In this document: positions 47,162 to 55,912 of the stretch, piece by piece
Position numbering within the stretch: the first letter of the stretch is position 1
Layout: the number at the start of each line of letters is the position of its first letter
Assembly (NCBI RefSeq): GCF_000686565.1
Contig: NZ_JMKW01000005.1
Coordinates: 18,283-82,282 of the forward strand
DNA length: 64,000 bases
Direction of reading: 5' to 3'
Source: Helicobacter bilis ATCC 51630
Lineage (GTDB): Bacteria; Campylobacterota; Campylobacteria; Campylobacterales; Helicobacteraceae
Notes under the pieces: generated by a model
What the model saw: only the letters and a program-made list of their open reading frames with translations
The model's database searches: none
What the model was told of the DNA's origin: nothing
Position numbers and translations under genes: made by a program

Positions 47162-48189
47162 TTAAGACATATTTTTACCCACTACAAGCAATGAGCCGCC
47201 AAATGGGGCGCTAAGATTTTGTGGGAGATAGTGCTGAATCTTATTTTCTAGCCGACAGATTCCTAGCAATGCTTTATTGATAAGTGTGGGCGGTGGCGTA
47301 TCGCGTAATTCTTCTTTGTGAGATTCTGCCACAGATTCTGTGTTTGTGCTAGATTTTTCGCTAGATTCTGTATAAGAATCTAATGCACTATTTTGCTGAC
47401 TTACTTGAGATTTTGCAATGCGAGAATCTTGCGTTGGATATGGTGCAGAATGCAGCAATGCCCTAACCCAAAGTAATGGCGTAATAGAAATGAAAAAATA
47501 CTTCGCACATACAATCTCAAAGCCACTTTGTTGCATAAGAGCGACAAGCTCATTTTTAGTATATCGCCGCTTATGATGCACGCTCACATCGTGGGCATTC
47601 CACAGCCATTTATGTGACGGGACACTTAAGGCTAAAAGGCTTTTTGTATTATTTTTTAGCATACTTTTCATATTTTTTAACGCTACTAAATCATCATCAA
47701 TGTGTTCTAGCACATCAAAGGCAAAAATGCAGTCAAACTCATCTGCAAAAGGCACATCAAGCAAATCCATACAATACAAGTCTTTTATACCATAGGTTTT
47801 AGCGTATTCTAAGCCTTGCGGGTGGATTTCACCTAATGCGATATTATTAAAACCTTGCGATAAAAAATGCCTTGTAACACTCCCTGTCCCAGCCCCTACA
47901 TCTAGAATCTTTGTGCTTTTGCCATTATCTTGCGGATATAAAGAGGCTAAAATACGGCTTATCTCTTGATAGATAAACTCTCGCCTTGCGATATGCCAAA
48001 AATGCTTATTTTCAGCTAGATATAGCATATCCATACCTTCACTTGGGAAGTGAAAATTCGCATTAGATTCTGTATTTAAGCTAGACTTAGAAGTGTCGCT
48101 AGTGTCTGTGTCTAGTGTGTTTGATATAATGGGGGGGGGGGGGTAAAGTATGTGATACCATTTATAGTATGAGAATCTTTTATCTGCAT
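47162..48189 (-). CDS. SAM-dependent methyltransferase, phase-variable by poly-C tract (off as assembled)
   Basis: ATG 48189, with GGAG five bases upstream, begins MQIKDSHTINGITYF and meets a run of 13 C. At 13 the frame ends in a stop ten codons later. With 11 or 14 it continues IISNTLDTDTSDTSKSS into MDMLYLAENKHFWHIARREF. The class I Rossmann motif is LDVGAGTGSVTRHFL, with FDCIFAFDVLEHIDDD downstream. A Ser/Glu-rich insertion (about 55 residues, AGATTCT-coded) lies before the C-terminus. It sits 12 bp behind dapB, so it is the last gene of trxA-trxB-dapB. Substrate is unknown; the motifs suit a small-molecule or sugar methyltransferase. Confidence 0.8.
48131..48143. repeat. G13/C13 contingency tract in methyltransferase 5' end
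   Basis: Thirteen G on the plus strand near codon 16 of the methyltransferase. Eleven or fourteen would keep the long frame open. Confidence 0.9.
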
Positions 48190-48201
48190 AATCACTCCGT
48201 A

Positions 48202-48963
48202 TTAAAACTCAAAAATATCTTGCATACTATAAAGCCCATTTTGCTGCTTTGCAAGCCAAAGGGCTGCATGCAAAGCACCTTTTGCAAAGGTAGCCCTTGA
48301 AGTTGCATTATGCGTTAGCTCGATATACTCACCATCAGCATAGAATCCAACGACATGCCGGCCGACAACATCGCCACCACGAAGACTTAGCACGCCGATT
48401 TCATCTTTATTGCGCAATGCTATGCCCTCCCTGCCAAACTTAAGGGCATTTTCATCTAGGTTTCTAGCACTTGCCGCAGTTTGTGCGAGAGTTAGGGCTG
48501 TGCCTGATGGTGCGTCCTTTTTATAGCGATGATGAATCTCTGTGATTTCAATATCATAGTTGCGAAGTTGCACACTCAGCAGGGCAACAAGCTTATTTAG
48601 CATAGCCACACCCTCACTCATATTTGTCGCATAAAGAATAGGCATAGCTTTGCTACATTCATTTAAAAGCTCAATGTGCGATGGTTGTAAGCCTGTTGTG
48701 CCGATTACAAGTGGTGTGGGGTGTGTCTTTGCATACTCTAGCAGATTCTTAGTTGCCTCTGCACTTGAGAAATCAATGATGACTTGACTTGATTCTAAAA
48801 AATCAGCCATGCTACTTGTAACAAGCGTATTTGATGGAATGTTATATTGCAATTCATTCCGCACATACACACTTGCTAGACTAGCTTTTTTAGATTCTAG
48901 AATCTCATCAATTAATAATTTACCTACTCTACCTGTCGCCCCAAAGATACCAATTTCTAGCAT
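48202..48963 (-). CDS. dapB: 4-hydroxy-tetrahydrodipicolinate reductase
   Basis: A 253-residue DapB. The NAD(P)H-binding start IGIFGATGRVGKLL, the strand VIDFSSAEAT, GTTGL, and the catalytic HHRYKKDAPSGTAL are present. It acts in the lysine/diaminopimelate pathway, which supplies cell-wall peptides. Start ATG 48963 is 27 bp from the end of trxB upstream, and the stop is 12 bp before the methyltransferase start, so it is co-transcribed with both. Confidence 0.96.
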   Translation of the reverse strand: MLEIGIFGATGRVGKLLIDEILESKKASLASVYVRNELQYNIPSNTLVTSSMADFLESSQVIIDFSSAEATKNLLEYAKTHPTPLVIGTTGLQPSHIELLNECSKAMPILYATNMSEGVAMLNKLVALLSVQLRNYDIEITEIHHRYKKDAPSGTALTLAQTAASARNLDENALKFGREGIALRNKDEIGVLSLRGGDVVGRHVVGFYADGEYIELTHNATSRATFAKGALHAALWLAKQQNGLYSMQDIFEF

Positions 48964-48990
48964 AGCCTACCTTTTTAATATTTTGTGCTT

Positions 48991-49938
48991 TTAATGTTTT
49001 TGCTCTAAATATGCAATAGCTTCAAGTGCAGCTTGTGCGCCATCTCCAGCAGCACATACAACCTGCTTTGGTGCATCTATGCGTATATCACCTGCGGCAA
49101 ATAGACCTGCCACATTTGTGTGCATTTTTAGATCCACTACCACAGAACCATAGGAATCTACTTCGCAAAGAAATGAGCCATCTCTCTGTTGTAATATTTG
49201 ATTATTCACTTCATAGCCAACAAACTCAAATATAACCGGCACTTCTAGCCTCTCTTCTTTATTTGTGTTAAGATTCTTAATCGTTAGACCACTCACGCCA
49301 TTTTCATCGCCACAAATTTCTGTAACGACATAGGGGGTTAGGAAATTGATTAACTCATTGCTTTTTGCGTGTTGAACCGTTACTGGTGCGGCTCTAAAGC
49401 CATCTCTTCTATGGATAAGATGCACTTTTGAAGCAAACTTTGTAAGATATATCGCTTCTTCTAATGCGGTATCTCCACCACCAAGCACAGCAACTTCTCG
49501 TTTCTTATAAAAAAACGCATCGCAAGTAGCACATGTGCTAACGCCCTTACCCCAAAACTCTTGCTCGCCTTTAATATTTGACTTTTTGGGGCGACCACCT
49601 GTTGTGATAATCACACTTCTTGCTTCCTGTGTCTCTTCACCTTTACCTTGATTATGGATAATATGAAAAATATCGCCATGCTTCTCAACGCGTATGACTT
49701 CTGACATCGCATGTTTCAAACCGAAACGAAAGCATTGCTCCTGCCATGGCTCCATAAAGTCAAGCCCCGACTTTATCTCTCTCACACCCGGATAGTTTTC
49801 AATCTCACTGCTACCCGTAATCTGTCCGCCCGGCATTCCCTTTTCATATAGCACCACATCTTTTATACCACCTCGTGTAGCATACAGACCTGCAGATAGT
49901 CCCGCAGGACCGCCACCAATGATTGCTAAATCTATCAT
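48991..49938 (-). CDS. trxB: Thioredoxin reductase
   Basis: A 315-residue flavoprotein. FAD motif [10 protein letters not shown] (residues 8-17), redox pair Cys136/Cys139 in STCATCD, NADPH motif [10 protein letters not shown], and GLFAAGDIR near the end. It reduces thioredoxin with NADPH. The upstream trxA lies 24 bp away on the same strand, a natural pair, and dapB follows. Length is standard. Confidence 0.97.
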   Translation of the reverse strand: MIDLAIIGGGPAGLSAGLYATRGGIKDVVLYEKGMPGGQITGSSEIENYPGVREIKSGLDFMEPWQEQCFRFGLKHAMSEVIRVEKHGDIFHIIHNQGKGEETQEARSVIITTGGRPKKSNIKGEQEFWGKGVSTCATCDAFFYKKREVAVLGGGDTALEEAIYLTKFASKVHLIHRRDGFRAAPVTVQHAKSNELINFLTPYVVTEICGDENGVSGLTIKNLNTNKEERLEVPVIFEFVGYEVNNQILQQRDGSFLCEVDSYGSVVVDLKMHTNVAGLFAAGDIRIDAPKQVVCAAGDGAQAALEAIAYLEQKH

Positions 49939-49962
49939 GGAATCTTCCTGTATGTTACGATA

Positions 49963-50280
49963 TTACAACAAAGCGTTAAGTTTATCCGCAAGGACTGCCT
50001 TTGTAGTAGCACCAATGACTTGATCTACTATCTCACCATTTTTCATAAATATAATGGTTGGAATACTGCGGATTCCAAATTGTGCGCTCAACGCTTCCTC
50101 TTCATCTGTATTGACTTTACAAATATTTGCACGACCAGCAAAATCTGCTGCTAATTCATCAATGACTGGTGCTAACATGCGGCATGGACCACACCAAGGC
50201 GCCCAAAAATCCACAAGAGAAATGCCATTTTGTGTTACTTCTGCAAAATTACTTTGATTTAACTCAATATATTGTCCCAT
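49963..50280 (-). CDS. trxA: Thioredoxin
   Basis: A 105-residue thioredoxin with the active site WAPWCGPCRM, Cys30 and Cys33, and the cis-Pro loop IRSIPTIIFMKNG. It donates electrons to peroxiredoxin, ribonucleotide reductase and others, and is re-reduced by the TrxB encoded just downstream. AAGGAG precedes ATG 50280. A peroxiredoxin gene lies 2 kb upstream, fitting a peroxide-defence role. Confidence 0.97.
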   Translation of the reverse strand: MGQYIELNQSNFAEVTQNGISLVDFWAPWCGPCRMLAPVIDELAADFAGRANICKVNTDEEEALSAQFGIRSIPTIIFMKNGEIVDQVIGATTKAVLADKLNALL

Positions 50281-50444
50281 AATATGCTCCTTAAATTAAC
50301 ATAAATTACAACCGCATACTTACTCAAAATAAAGCGGTGTTACATTGTAGCGTTTTAATATAAATATTGTATATTTCATGGATATTTATTTTATCTCTCT
50401 TAGTCCTATCAATATAAAAGGTAAAGATTCTCATTTAAGCTCTA

Positions 50445-51275
50445 TTATAAACTCACTTTCAAGGCTTCCGCCATAATCTTTGCTATATGCATAAATTGCA
50501 TGTCTTGTATCTCCATATCATGAAAATACATTAGAGCTAGAGCACCTTGATACACAAGCATTGCTTTACCATCTAGGGCTTGTGTATAACGCTTTGCTAA
50601 AGCACAAAATGGCGTATCGCCAGCTTGATACATTAAATCATAGGCAAGCCTGCTTTGCTGCAATAAGGGAATTAGAATCTCTTCTTGCATTGGCAACACA
50701 CCCTTAACACTAGCACTTGTTGCATTCACTATAATATCATAGCACTCTGTCTTGCCCCCTAAATCAGCAAAACTTAGAGTTTCGCCAAATTGGCTAAAAT
50801 ATGCGAGTTTCTCTGTGCTGCGATTAGCAATTGTAAGATTGATATTATTTCTAAATAAAATGGTCGCAATGCTTCTTGCACTGCCACCTGCACCAAGCAA
50901 TAAAACATGCTTTGGATTATGACTTTTTATCGCATGGTAAAATCCCTCTGCATCAGTGTTGTATCCTATCAACTTATCATCTTTACGCACAATTGTATTG
51001 ACTGCACAAATCTCATTTGCAATACCTTGAATGCTATCTAATGCCCTAAAACATGTCTCTTTAAAAGGCAGAGTAACATTCACACCTGCTAAATCACTCG
51101 ATAGAATAAAATCAGCCAAATCGCTAGAATCTATATCTTGTGGGAGACAAAAGCGCGTATAAAATGAGTTTAGCCCTAACTTTTGCAAGGCATAATTATG
51201 CATAAGTGGCGATAGTGAATGCTTGATGGGATTACCAATGACGGCTAGAAGTTTTAGTTGTTGTGTGTTTTGCAT
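50445..51275 (-). CDS. aroE: Shikimate dehydrogenase
   Basis: A 276-residue AroE. GNPIKHSLSPLMHNYALQ near the start binds shikimate, VNVTLPFKETCF carries the catalytic Lys, NTIVRKDDKLIGYNTDAEGF follows, and GAGGSARSIATILF is the NADP motif. It reduces 3-dehydroshikimate in aromatic amino-acid synthesis. Length is normal. The gene stands alone about 165 bp upstream of trxA on the same strand. Confidence 0.96.
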   Translation of the reverse strand: MQNTQQLKLLAVIGNPIKHSLSPLMHNYALQKLGLNSFYTRFCLPQDIDSSDLADFILSSDLAGVNVTLPFKETCFRALDSIQGIANEICAVNTIVRKDDKLIGYNTDAEGFYHAIKSHNPKHVLLLGAGGSARSIATILFRNNINLTIANRSTEKLAYFSQFGETLSFADLGGKTECYDIIVNATSASVKGVLPMQEEILIPLLQQSRLAYDLMYQAGDTPFCALAKRYTQALDGKAMLVYQGALALMYFHDMEIQDMQFMHIAKIMAEALKVSL

Positions 51276-51448
51276 AGAATCTCCATAATTTAAGATTATG
51301 TATTGTATAACAAAAGAAGTTATAGCATAAACATAATATAGAATCTATTTAAAAAATGATAAAACCAAGCAGTATGAAAGGTAACTTCGCTATACCTAAG
51401 CCAATGAATCTGTCAGTAAAGTTTAAGGTATTGAATATACATTGTATC

Positions 51449-52183
51449 TCAAGGCATCTTATTTTTACAATACTCTTCATACAAGGCTAGATCTTCAGGT
51501 GTGCCAATACCATGCATGGCGTTAGATTCTATATTATAGATTCCGATTTTTGCACCAGATTTTATTGCGTAATTATAAACAGGACAAGTATAAAACTCGT
51601 TATTAACGCGTTCGTTTGCTATAATCATATCAATCGCACTATCAACAAACAACTTTCCGCGCATAAAAAGATAAATCCCAACGGTAGCATGTGTGGAGAT
51701 AGCCACTTTTTCTTTCACTTCTACAACTAAATTATTTTGTATTTTTGCAAACGACCATTTTGGATTTTTCTCTTTGTCCTCAAAAGTGAGTATAGAGCCA
51801 CAAAGCTCTCTTTGCTTACAATCATTAATAAAATCAGCAATATTGTGCTCTATGATTTGATCGGTATTTGCAATGAGTAGTGGTGTATCGTTATTCACAT
51901 ATTTATGTGCGTATAAAATCGTGCAAACACTACCTTCTGTAATCTTATCTATACCAATAAGTTTTACATTCATATTAGGCAGTAACTCTTGTATAACCTG
52001 TTGTGTCTTTGCTAGATATTCATTTCGTGCGATGAGAATATAGTTTGCATTTGGATAATAAAGATTCTCTAAAACACGCACAATCATTGGCTTACCCATT
52101 ACATCAATGAGCGGTTTTGGATTTATAAATCCAGCCTTTGCAAAGCGAGAACCAAGCCCAGCCATAGGGATAACAATATTCAT
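51449..52183 (-). CDS. Sugar-phosphate or related nucleotidyltransferase
   Basis: A 244-residue NTP-transferase-fold protein. The nucleotide-binding start is VIPMAGLGSRFAKAGF followed by KPLIDVMGKPMI; NTDQII holds the metal-binding Asp; and a late FYTCPVYNYAIKSGAKIG closes the domain. It lacks the C-terminal beta-helix of GlmU. It activates a sugar or similar phosphate with CTP, GTP or UTP for surface polysaccharide; the closest type I recall is the small capsule-linked cytidylyltransferase of Campylobacter. Substrate not determined. Confidence 0.75.
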   Translation of the reverse strand: MNIVIPMAGLGSRFAKAGFINPKPLIDVMGKPMIVRVLENLYYPNANYILIARNEYLAKTQQVIQELLPNMNVKLIGIDKITEGSVCTILYAHKYVNNDTPLLIANTDQIIEHNIADFINDCKQRELCGSILTFEDKEKNPKWSFAKIQNNLVVEVKEKVAISTHATVGIYLFMRGKLFVDSAIDMIIANERVNNEFYTCPVYNYAIKSGAKIGIYNIESNAMHGIGTPEDLALYEEYCKNKMP

Positions 52184-52378
52184 TTGTATTGCCTTTAAGA
52201 TGGTTTAAATATAGACTAATCTTAATATAAGATTCTAAAGAGAAAGTATATCAAAAATAGACGAGAAAAACTTACGATAGGGATAAATATATGTATTGTG
52301 AGAAAGATAAAAGACTCAAATCTTGTGATAGACTTGAGCCATTCTACTTAGATGGGAATGGTTTGAAAAATGCTTAGA

Positions 52379-52975
52379 TTAAAGTTTAGCACTATTTTGT
52401 GAAAGATATTCTTTAACACCTTCAGCAGTAGCTTTCATACCTTTATCGCCTTTTTGCCAACCAGCAGGACATACTTCGCCGTGTTCTTTATGGAATAAAA
52501 TCGCATCAACTAAACGCAAATATTCGTCCATATTTCTACCAAGTGGCAAGTCATTGATTGTTGCATGTCGCACGATTTGATTCTCATCAATGATAAAGCT
52601 ACCGCGTAATGCAACCGCACCGCCAAATAGCACATCATAATCTCTTGAAATCTGCTTTGTAATATCAGATACCATAGGGAAGCTAACTTGTCCTATACCA
52701 CCCTCATTTACCGGTGTGTTTCTCCATGCAAAATGCACAACATCAGAGTCAATAGATACACCGATTACATTCACACCGCGTTCATTAAAAGCTTTCACTC
52801 TCTTATCCATAGCGATGATTTCACTAGGGCATACAAAAGTAAAGTCTTTGGGCCAGAAAAATAGGACTGCACCATTTTTGCCTAAATTTTTACTTAATTC
52901 AAAATCATTTACAATACTACCATTTGCTAATACAGCTGGAGCAGTAAAATCTGGGGCTTTTCTTGTTACTAACAT
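52379..52975 (-). CDS. tsaA: Typical 2-Cys peroxiredoxin (AhpC/TsaA)
   Basis: A 198-residue peroxiredoxin. Peroxidatic Cys49 is in FTFVCPSE and the resolving Cys in GEVCPAGW near 170. It reduces hydrogen peroxide and organic peroxides using thioredoxin, whose genes are 2 kb downstream, and is the main Helicobacter antioxidant protein. A Fur/PerR-like palindrome lies 34-48 bp before the start. Start ATG 52975 has an AAGGAG upstream. In H. pylori the gene is called tsaA or ahpC. Confidence 0.95.
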   Translation of the reverse strand: MLVTRKAPDFTAPAVLANGSIVNDFELSKNLGKNGAVLFFWPKDFTFVCPSEIIAMDKRVKAFNERGVNVIGVSIDSDVVHFAWRNTPVNEGGIGQVSFPMVSDITKQISRDYDVLFGGAVALRGSFIIDENQIVRHATINDLPLGRNMDEYLRLVDAILFHKEHGEVCPAGWQKGDKGMKATAEGVKEYLSQNSAKL

Positions 52976-53001
52976 AATGTCTCCTTAAAAAAAATATTAA
53001 A

Positions 53002-53023
53002 CGATAACAAATAATTATTATCG
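53002..53023. promoter_or_regulatory. Fur/PerR-like operator upstream of peroxiredoxin
   Basis: CGATAA and TTATCG enclose an AATAATTATT palindrome at 53002-53023. The 14-mer AAATAATTATTATC also occurs upstream of fba. Regulation by Fur or PerR is inferred from resemblance to Campylobacterota boxes. Confidence 0.5.
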
Positions 53024-53091
53024 CTTGTATTCTAGCAAATTTTGTTTAATAAAAATGCACTTGAACTCTACAAAAAGCATGCGACTAGATT

Positions 53092-54228
53092 CTAATGATT
53101 CACATAATCTATTTGCTTCATAGCTACATTTTCTGTTGGCACTTTTTCTTGCTTTCTTGCTCGATATAAAAGCGGGTCAAAGAATACAAGTAATGGATAG
53201 CCTTTTTCTTTTAATGTGCTAAATGCACTCACAGGCAAGAAATCATCTTTTGGATATTGCTGTTTTAAATCCATCGCCTCGCTTGTTTTGCCGACTTCAA
53301 GCAATATATAAAAGTAGGCTAATACGCTTTGTTCTACTTCTTTGCTTAAAGATTCAAAGACACTAAGCCAGAAATTAATGTTATCTTGTCGTAATAATTC
53401 GCATACAGAAATGGCTATTCCTAGATATTCTCTCTCATTCATGCTTACCTTTTTGCATGTTTGTATTATCACATCTTTTTGTATGTTGATGTTGCCTTTA
53501 GCACATGTTTTCACAAGCCCTAGAAGTGTAGTGTATGTGAGATGATTTTTATCTAGATTCAATGCTTTCTGCAAGACTTTTTGTTGCCCATTCAGTAAAA
53601 CTTCCCACGCCTTATCATAAATTGCTTGTGTGCTGTTTTGTGTATAAAGATTCTGCCCCATAAAATCTTTATCAAAGTCTTGTTTCAGTGTATCAAATGC
53701 TTTTTGAGAATCATCTTTAATCGCATTTTTTGCATTGAGATTATAGAGTGGGTGGCTTGGATTTAAGCGTATTTTAGGATCATTTTTGCCATCTTCTATT
53801 TCTTTAAAGCTATTAAATATAGAATCTATCTTTTCATAATTTGTGTTATGTGATTTTGTATCGGGTAATAATATAAATCTCTGCAAAGTCTTTGAAAGTG
53901 TCTTTAACTCTGTGTTTGAAAATACCCTCTCTCTTACAGGATTCCCTAACATTTGTTCTTGAATCTGTGTGAAAATCTTCTCAATATCTCTATGCAAAGT
54001 CATGCTTTTAAACTTTTGCACAAGTGATGCAAAACCCATAAAAAGCAAGGCAAGCACAAATAAAAATACTGCGGGCAAACATATCCATAATGCAACAGGC
54101 AAAGTTATACTAAACTCCACTAAAAGCGTATTTTGAAGTGTATAATAATCTGTGCTAATATAGAATGTATAAGCACCAACAAGCACTAAAAACAATAATG
54201 CAAAACTAAAAAAATATCGAATCTTCAT
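53092..54228 (-). CDS. Conserved membrane protein with two N-terminal helices
   Basis: A 378-residue protein with membrane helices at about residues 5-25 and 38-66 and a large hydrophilic C-terminal region that looks alpha-helical, with short repeats like a TPR-type solenoid (KVLQKALNLDKNHLTYTTLLGLV). I recognise it only by its place: a membrane protein follows the dksA-like gene in Campylobacter in the same order. It overlaps the dksA-like gene by 4 bp. Function unknown. Confidence 0.7.
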   Translation of the reverse strand: MKIRYFFSFALLFLVLVGAYTFYISTDYYTLQNTLLVEFSITLPVALWICLPAVFLFVLALLFMGFASLVQKFKSMTLHRDIEKIFTQIQEQMLGNPVRERVFSNTELKTLSKTLQRFILLPDTKSHNTNYEKIDSIFNSFKEIEDGKNDPKIRLNPSHPLYNLNAKNAIKDDSQKAFDTLKQDFDKDFMGQNLYTQNSTQAIYDKAWEVLLNGQQKVLQKALNLDKNHLTYTTLLGLVKTCAKGNINIQKDVIIQTCKKVSMNEREYLGIAISVCELLRQDNINFWLSVFESLSKEVEQSVLAYFYILLEVGKTSEAMDLKQQYPKDDFLPVSAFSTLKEKGYPLLVFFDPLLYRARKQEKVPTENVAMKQIDYVNH

Positions 54229-54593
54229 GTTCTCTCCTTTTGCTTTTCGCTTTTTTCATAAATCTCGCGACAATTAATACAGAATCTTGCATGCGGTTTT
54301 GCCTGCAATCTCTCAATGCCAATTTCATCTTCACACATTTCACAAATGCCATAGATTCCATCATCAAACTTCGCAAGAGACGCACTGATTTCTTTCATCT
54401 CTTTTTGATTGCGTTCTAACATGGAATCATCAAATCGCAGTTGTGATTGCGTAGAGATAATATCTGCATTTTCATTGAGTTTTAACGCACTCATCTCTTG
54501 TAAGCTTTTATGTAAGTTTAAGCTTAATCCATCTAAATATTCTAATCGTTTTTCTAATGTTTGTCTCAATGATAACAAATCTTCATTACGCAT
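54225..54593 (-). CDS. DksA/TraR-family zinc-finger protein
   Basis: A 122-residue DksA-like protein. The N-terminal part is a coiled coil (RQTLEKRLEYLDGLSLNLHKSLQEM) and the C-terminal zinc finger is CEMCEDEIG and CINC. DksA-type proteins bind the RNA polymerase secondary channel and, with ppGpp, adjust rRNA and stress gene transcription. The Asp pair of E. coli DksA at the coiled-coil tip is not obvious, so activity may differ. It is between rlmH and a membrane protein gene in a tight operon. Confidence 0.85.
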   Translation of the reverse strand: MRNEDLLSLRQTLEKRLEYLDGLSLNLHKSLQEMSALKLNENADIISTQSQLRFDDSMLERNQKEMKEISASLAKFDDGIYGICEMCEDEIGIERLQAKPHARFCINCREIYEKSEKQKERT

Positions 54594-54605
54594 TCTTTTT
54601 CCTTA

Positions 54606-55070
54606 CTAAAGCTTATGGTATGGGTGTTTATTGATAATGCTTAGTGAGCGATAAATCTGCTCTAAAAGCACAATTTTTGCGATTTCATGGCTAAAAGTTA
54701 ATGTGCTTAAACTGATTGTTTTATGCTGTTTTAATACTTCTTTTTCAAAGCCAAATGCCCCTGCAATAAAAAATTTTATAATGCCACTTTGTGTGCTATA
54801 AGATTCTATCATGTTGCTAAATTCTATTGAATCTTGTCTCTCTCCACCAGAATCTAGCAAAATACTCTGCCTATCAAAATGTTTAGAAAATGCCATTGTA
54901 TAGCTTTGCTTTGCGATATTAGAATCTTGCTTTTGTGCTTCTTGAATCTTTTTATTAAAGAGATTAAAAAAGCTTAGTGTAACACCAAATCCCTTGCAAG
55001 CCTTGCTATAATACTGCATTATATCACCTAGCATTTCATTTTTATGAATTGTATATATATGTATTTTCAT
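54606..55070 (-). CDS. rlmH: 23S rRNA pseudouridine-1915 N3-methyltransferase
   Basis: The start is ATG 55070; the longer frame begins with a weak TTG. The 154-residue SPOUT methyltransferase keeps FFIAGAFGFEKEV and LTFSHEIAKIVLLEQIYRSL with the terminal YHKL. It methylates pseudouridine 1915 of 23S rRNA after 70S assembly. The gene overlaps accD by 29 bp and precedes the dksA-like gene, as in Campylobacter. Length is normal. Confidence 0.9.
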   Translation of the reverse strand: MKIHIYTIHKNEMLGDIMQYYSKACKGFGVTLSFFNLFNKKIQEAQKQDSNIAKQSYTMAFSKHFDRQSILLDSGGERQDSIEFSNMIESYSTQSGIIKFFIAGAFGFEKEVLKQHKTISLSTLTFSHEIAKIVLLEQIYRSLSIINKHPYHKL

Positions 55071-55911
55071 AAGGCACAAGCATTTTAATAAGATCGCTTA
55101 AAGTATGCTTCAAATCTTTACGCGATACAATCATATCTATTAATCCATGTTCAAGCAAAAACTCTGCAGTTTGAAAGCCCTCTGGTAAATCTGTGCCGAT
55201 TGTTTGCTTGATAACCCTTGCCCCTGCAAAGCCTATCATAGCACCCGGTTCTGCAATGATTATATCCCCTAAAAATGCAAATGATGCTGAAACACCCCCG
55301 AAAGTAGGGTCAGTTAGCACAGAGATATAAGGCAGTTTTGCTTCAGCAAGTTTGCCTAATGCCGCTGAAGTTTTTGCCATTTGCATGAGTGAATAGGTAG
55401 ATTCTTGCATTCTAGCTCCACCACTTGTAGATACAATGATTAAGCCTTGCTTTTTACTTATAGCACGATTAATCGCTCTTACAATCTTTTCACCCTCAAC
55501 ACTGCCTAAGCTACCGCCCATAAATGAGAAATCAAAGATTACAATTTGTGCTTCTTTGCCATGTATAAGGGCTTCCCCTGATATAACCGCACTTTTTCTC
55601 TTTGTCTTTGCAAAGCCCTCTTCAATTCTTTTTGTATAGCTTTTTTTGTCCACAAATGCAAGGGGATCGTTTGGAGCTAAATCATTGTCATATTCAATAA
55701 AAGTATCAGAATCGCAAATAAGATTCAGTCTATCTTGTGCGTTGATTCTAAAATGATGGGAACATTTTGAACATACATAAGAACTCTCAATCACTTCTTT
55801 ATTATACATAACCGCACCGCAGCTAGGACATTTTGTCCAATGCTGGGCTGCATCTTTTCTATCTCTAGAATCTTCTCGTTTAAAGTTTTTAAAAAAATCT
55901 GAAAAACCCAT
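55042..55911 (-). CDS. accD: Acetyl-CoA carboxylase carboxyltransferase subunit beta
   Basis: The start is ATG 55911, after AAGGAAGG; residues before it are out of family. The 289-residue AccD has an N-terminal zinc ribbon (CPSCGAVMY and CSKCSHHFR) and the crotonase-like carboxyltransferase core (GARMQESTYSLMQMAKTSAAL, PTFGGVSASFAFLGDIIIAEPGAMIGFAG). With AccA it transfers the carboxyl group from biotin to acetyl-CoA for fatty-acid synthesis. It is one base from the IMPase gene upstream. Confidence 0.96.
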   Translation of the reverse strand: MGFSDFFKNFKREDSRDRKDAAQHWTKCPSCGAVMYNKEVIESSYVCSKCSHHFRINAQDRLNLICDSDTFIEYDNDLAPNDPLAFVDKKSYTKRIEEGFAKTKRKSAVISGEALIHGKEAQIVIFDFSFMGGSLGSVEGEKIVRAINRAISKKQGLIIVSTSGGARMQESTYSLMQMAKTSAALGKLAEAKLPYISVLTDPTFGGVSASFAFLGDIIIAEPGAMIGFAGARVIKQTIGTDLPEGFQTAEFLLEHGLIDMIVSRKDLKHTLSDLIKMLVPYENTYIYNS

Positions 55912-55912
55912 T

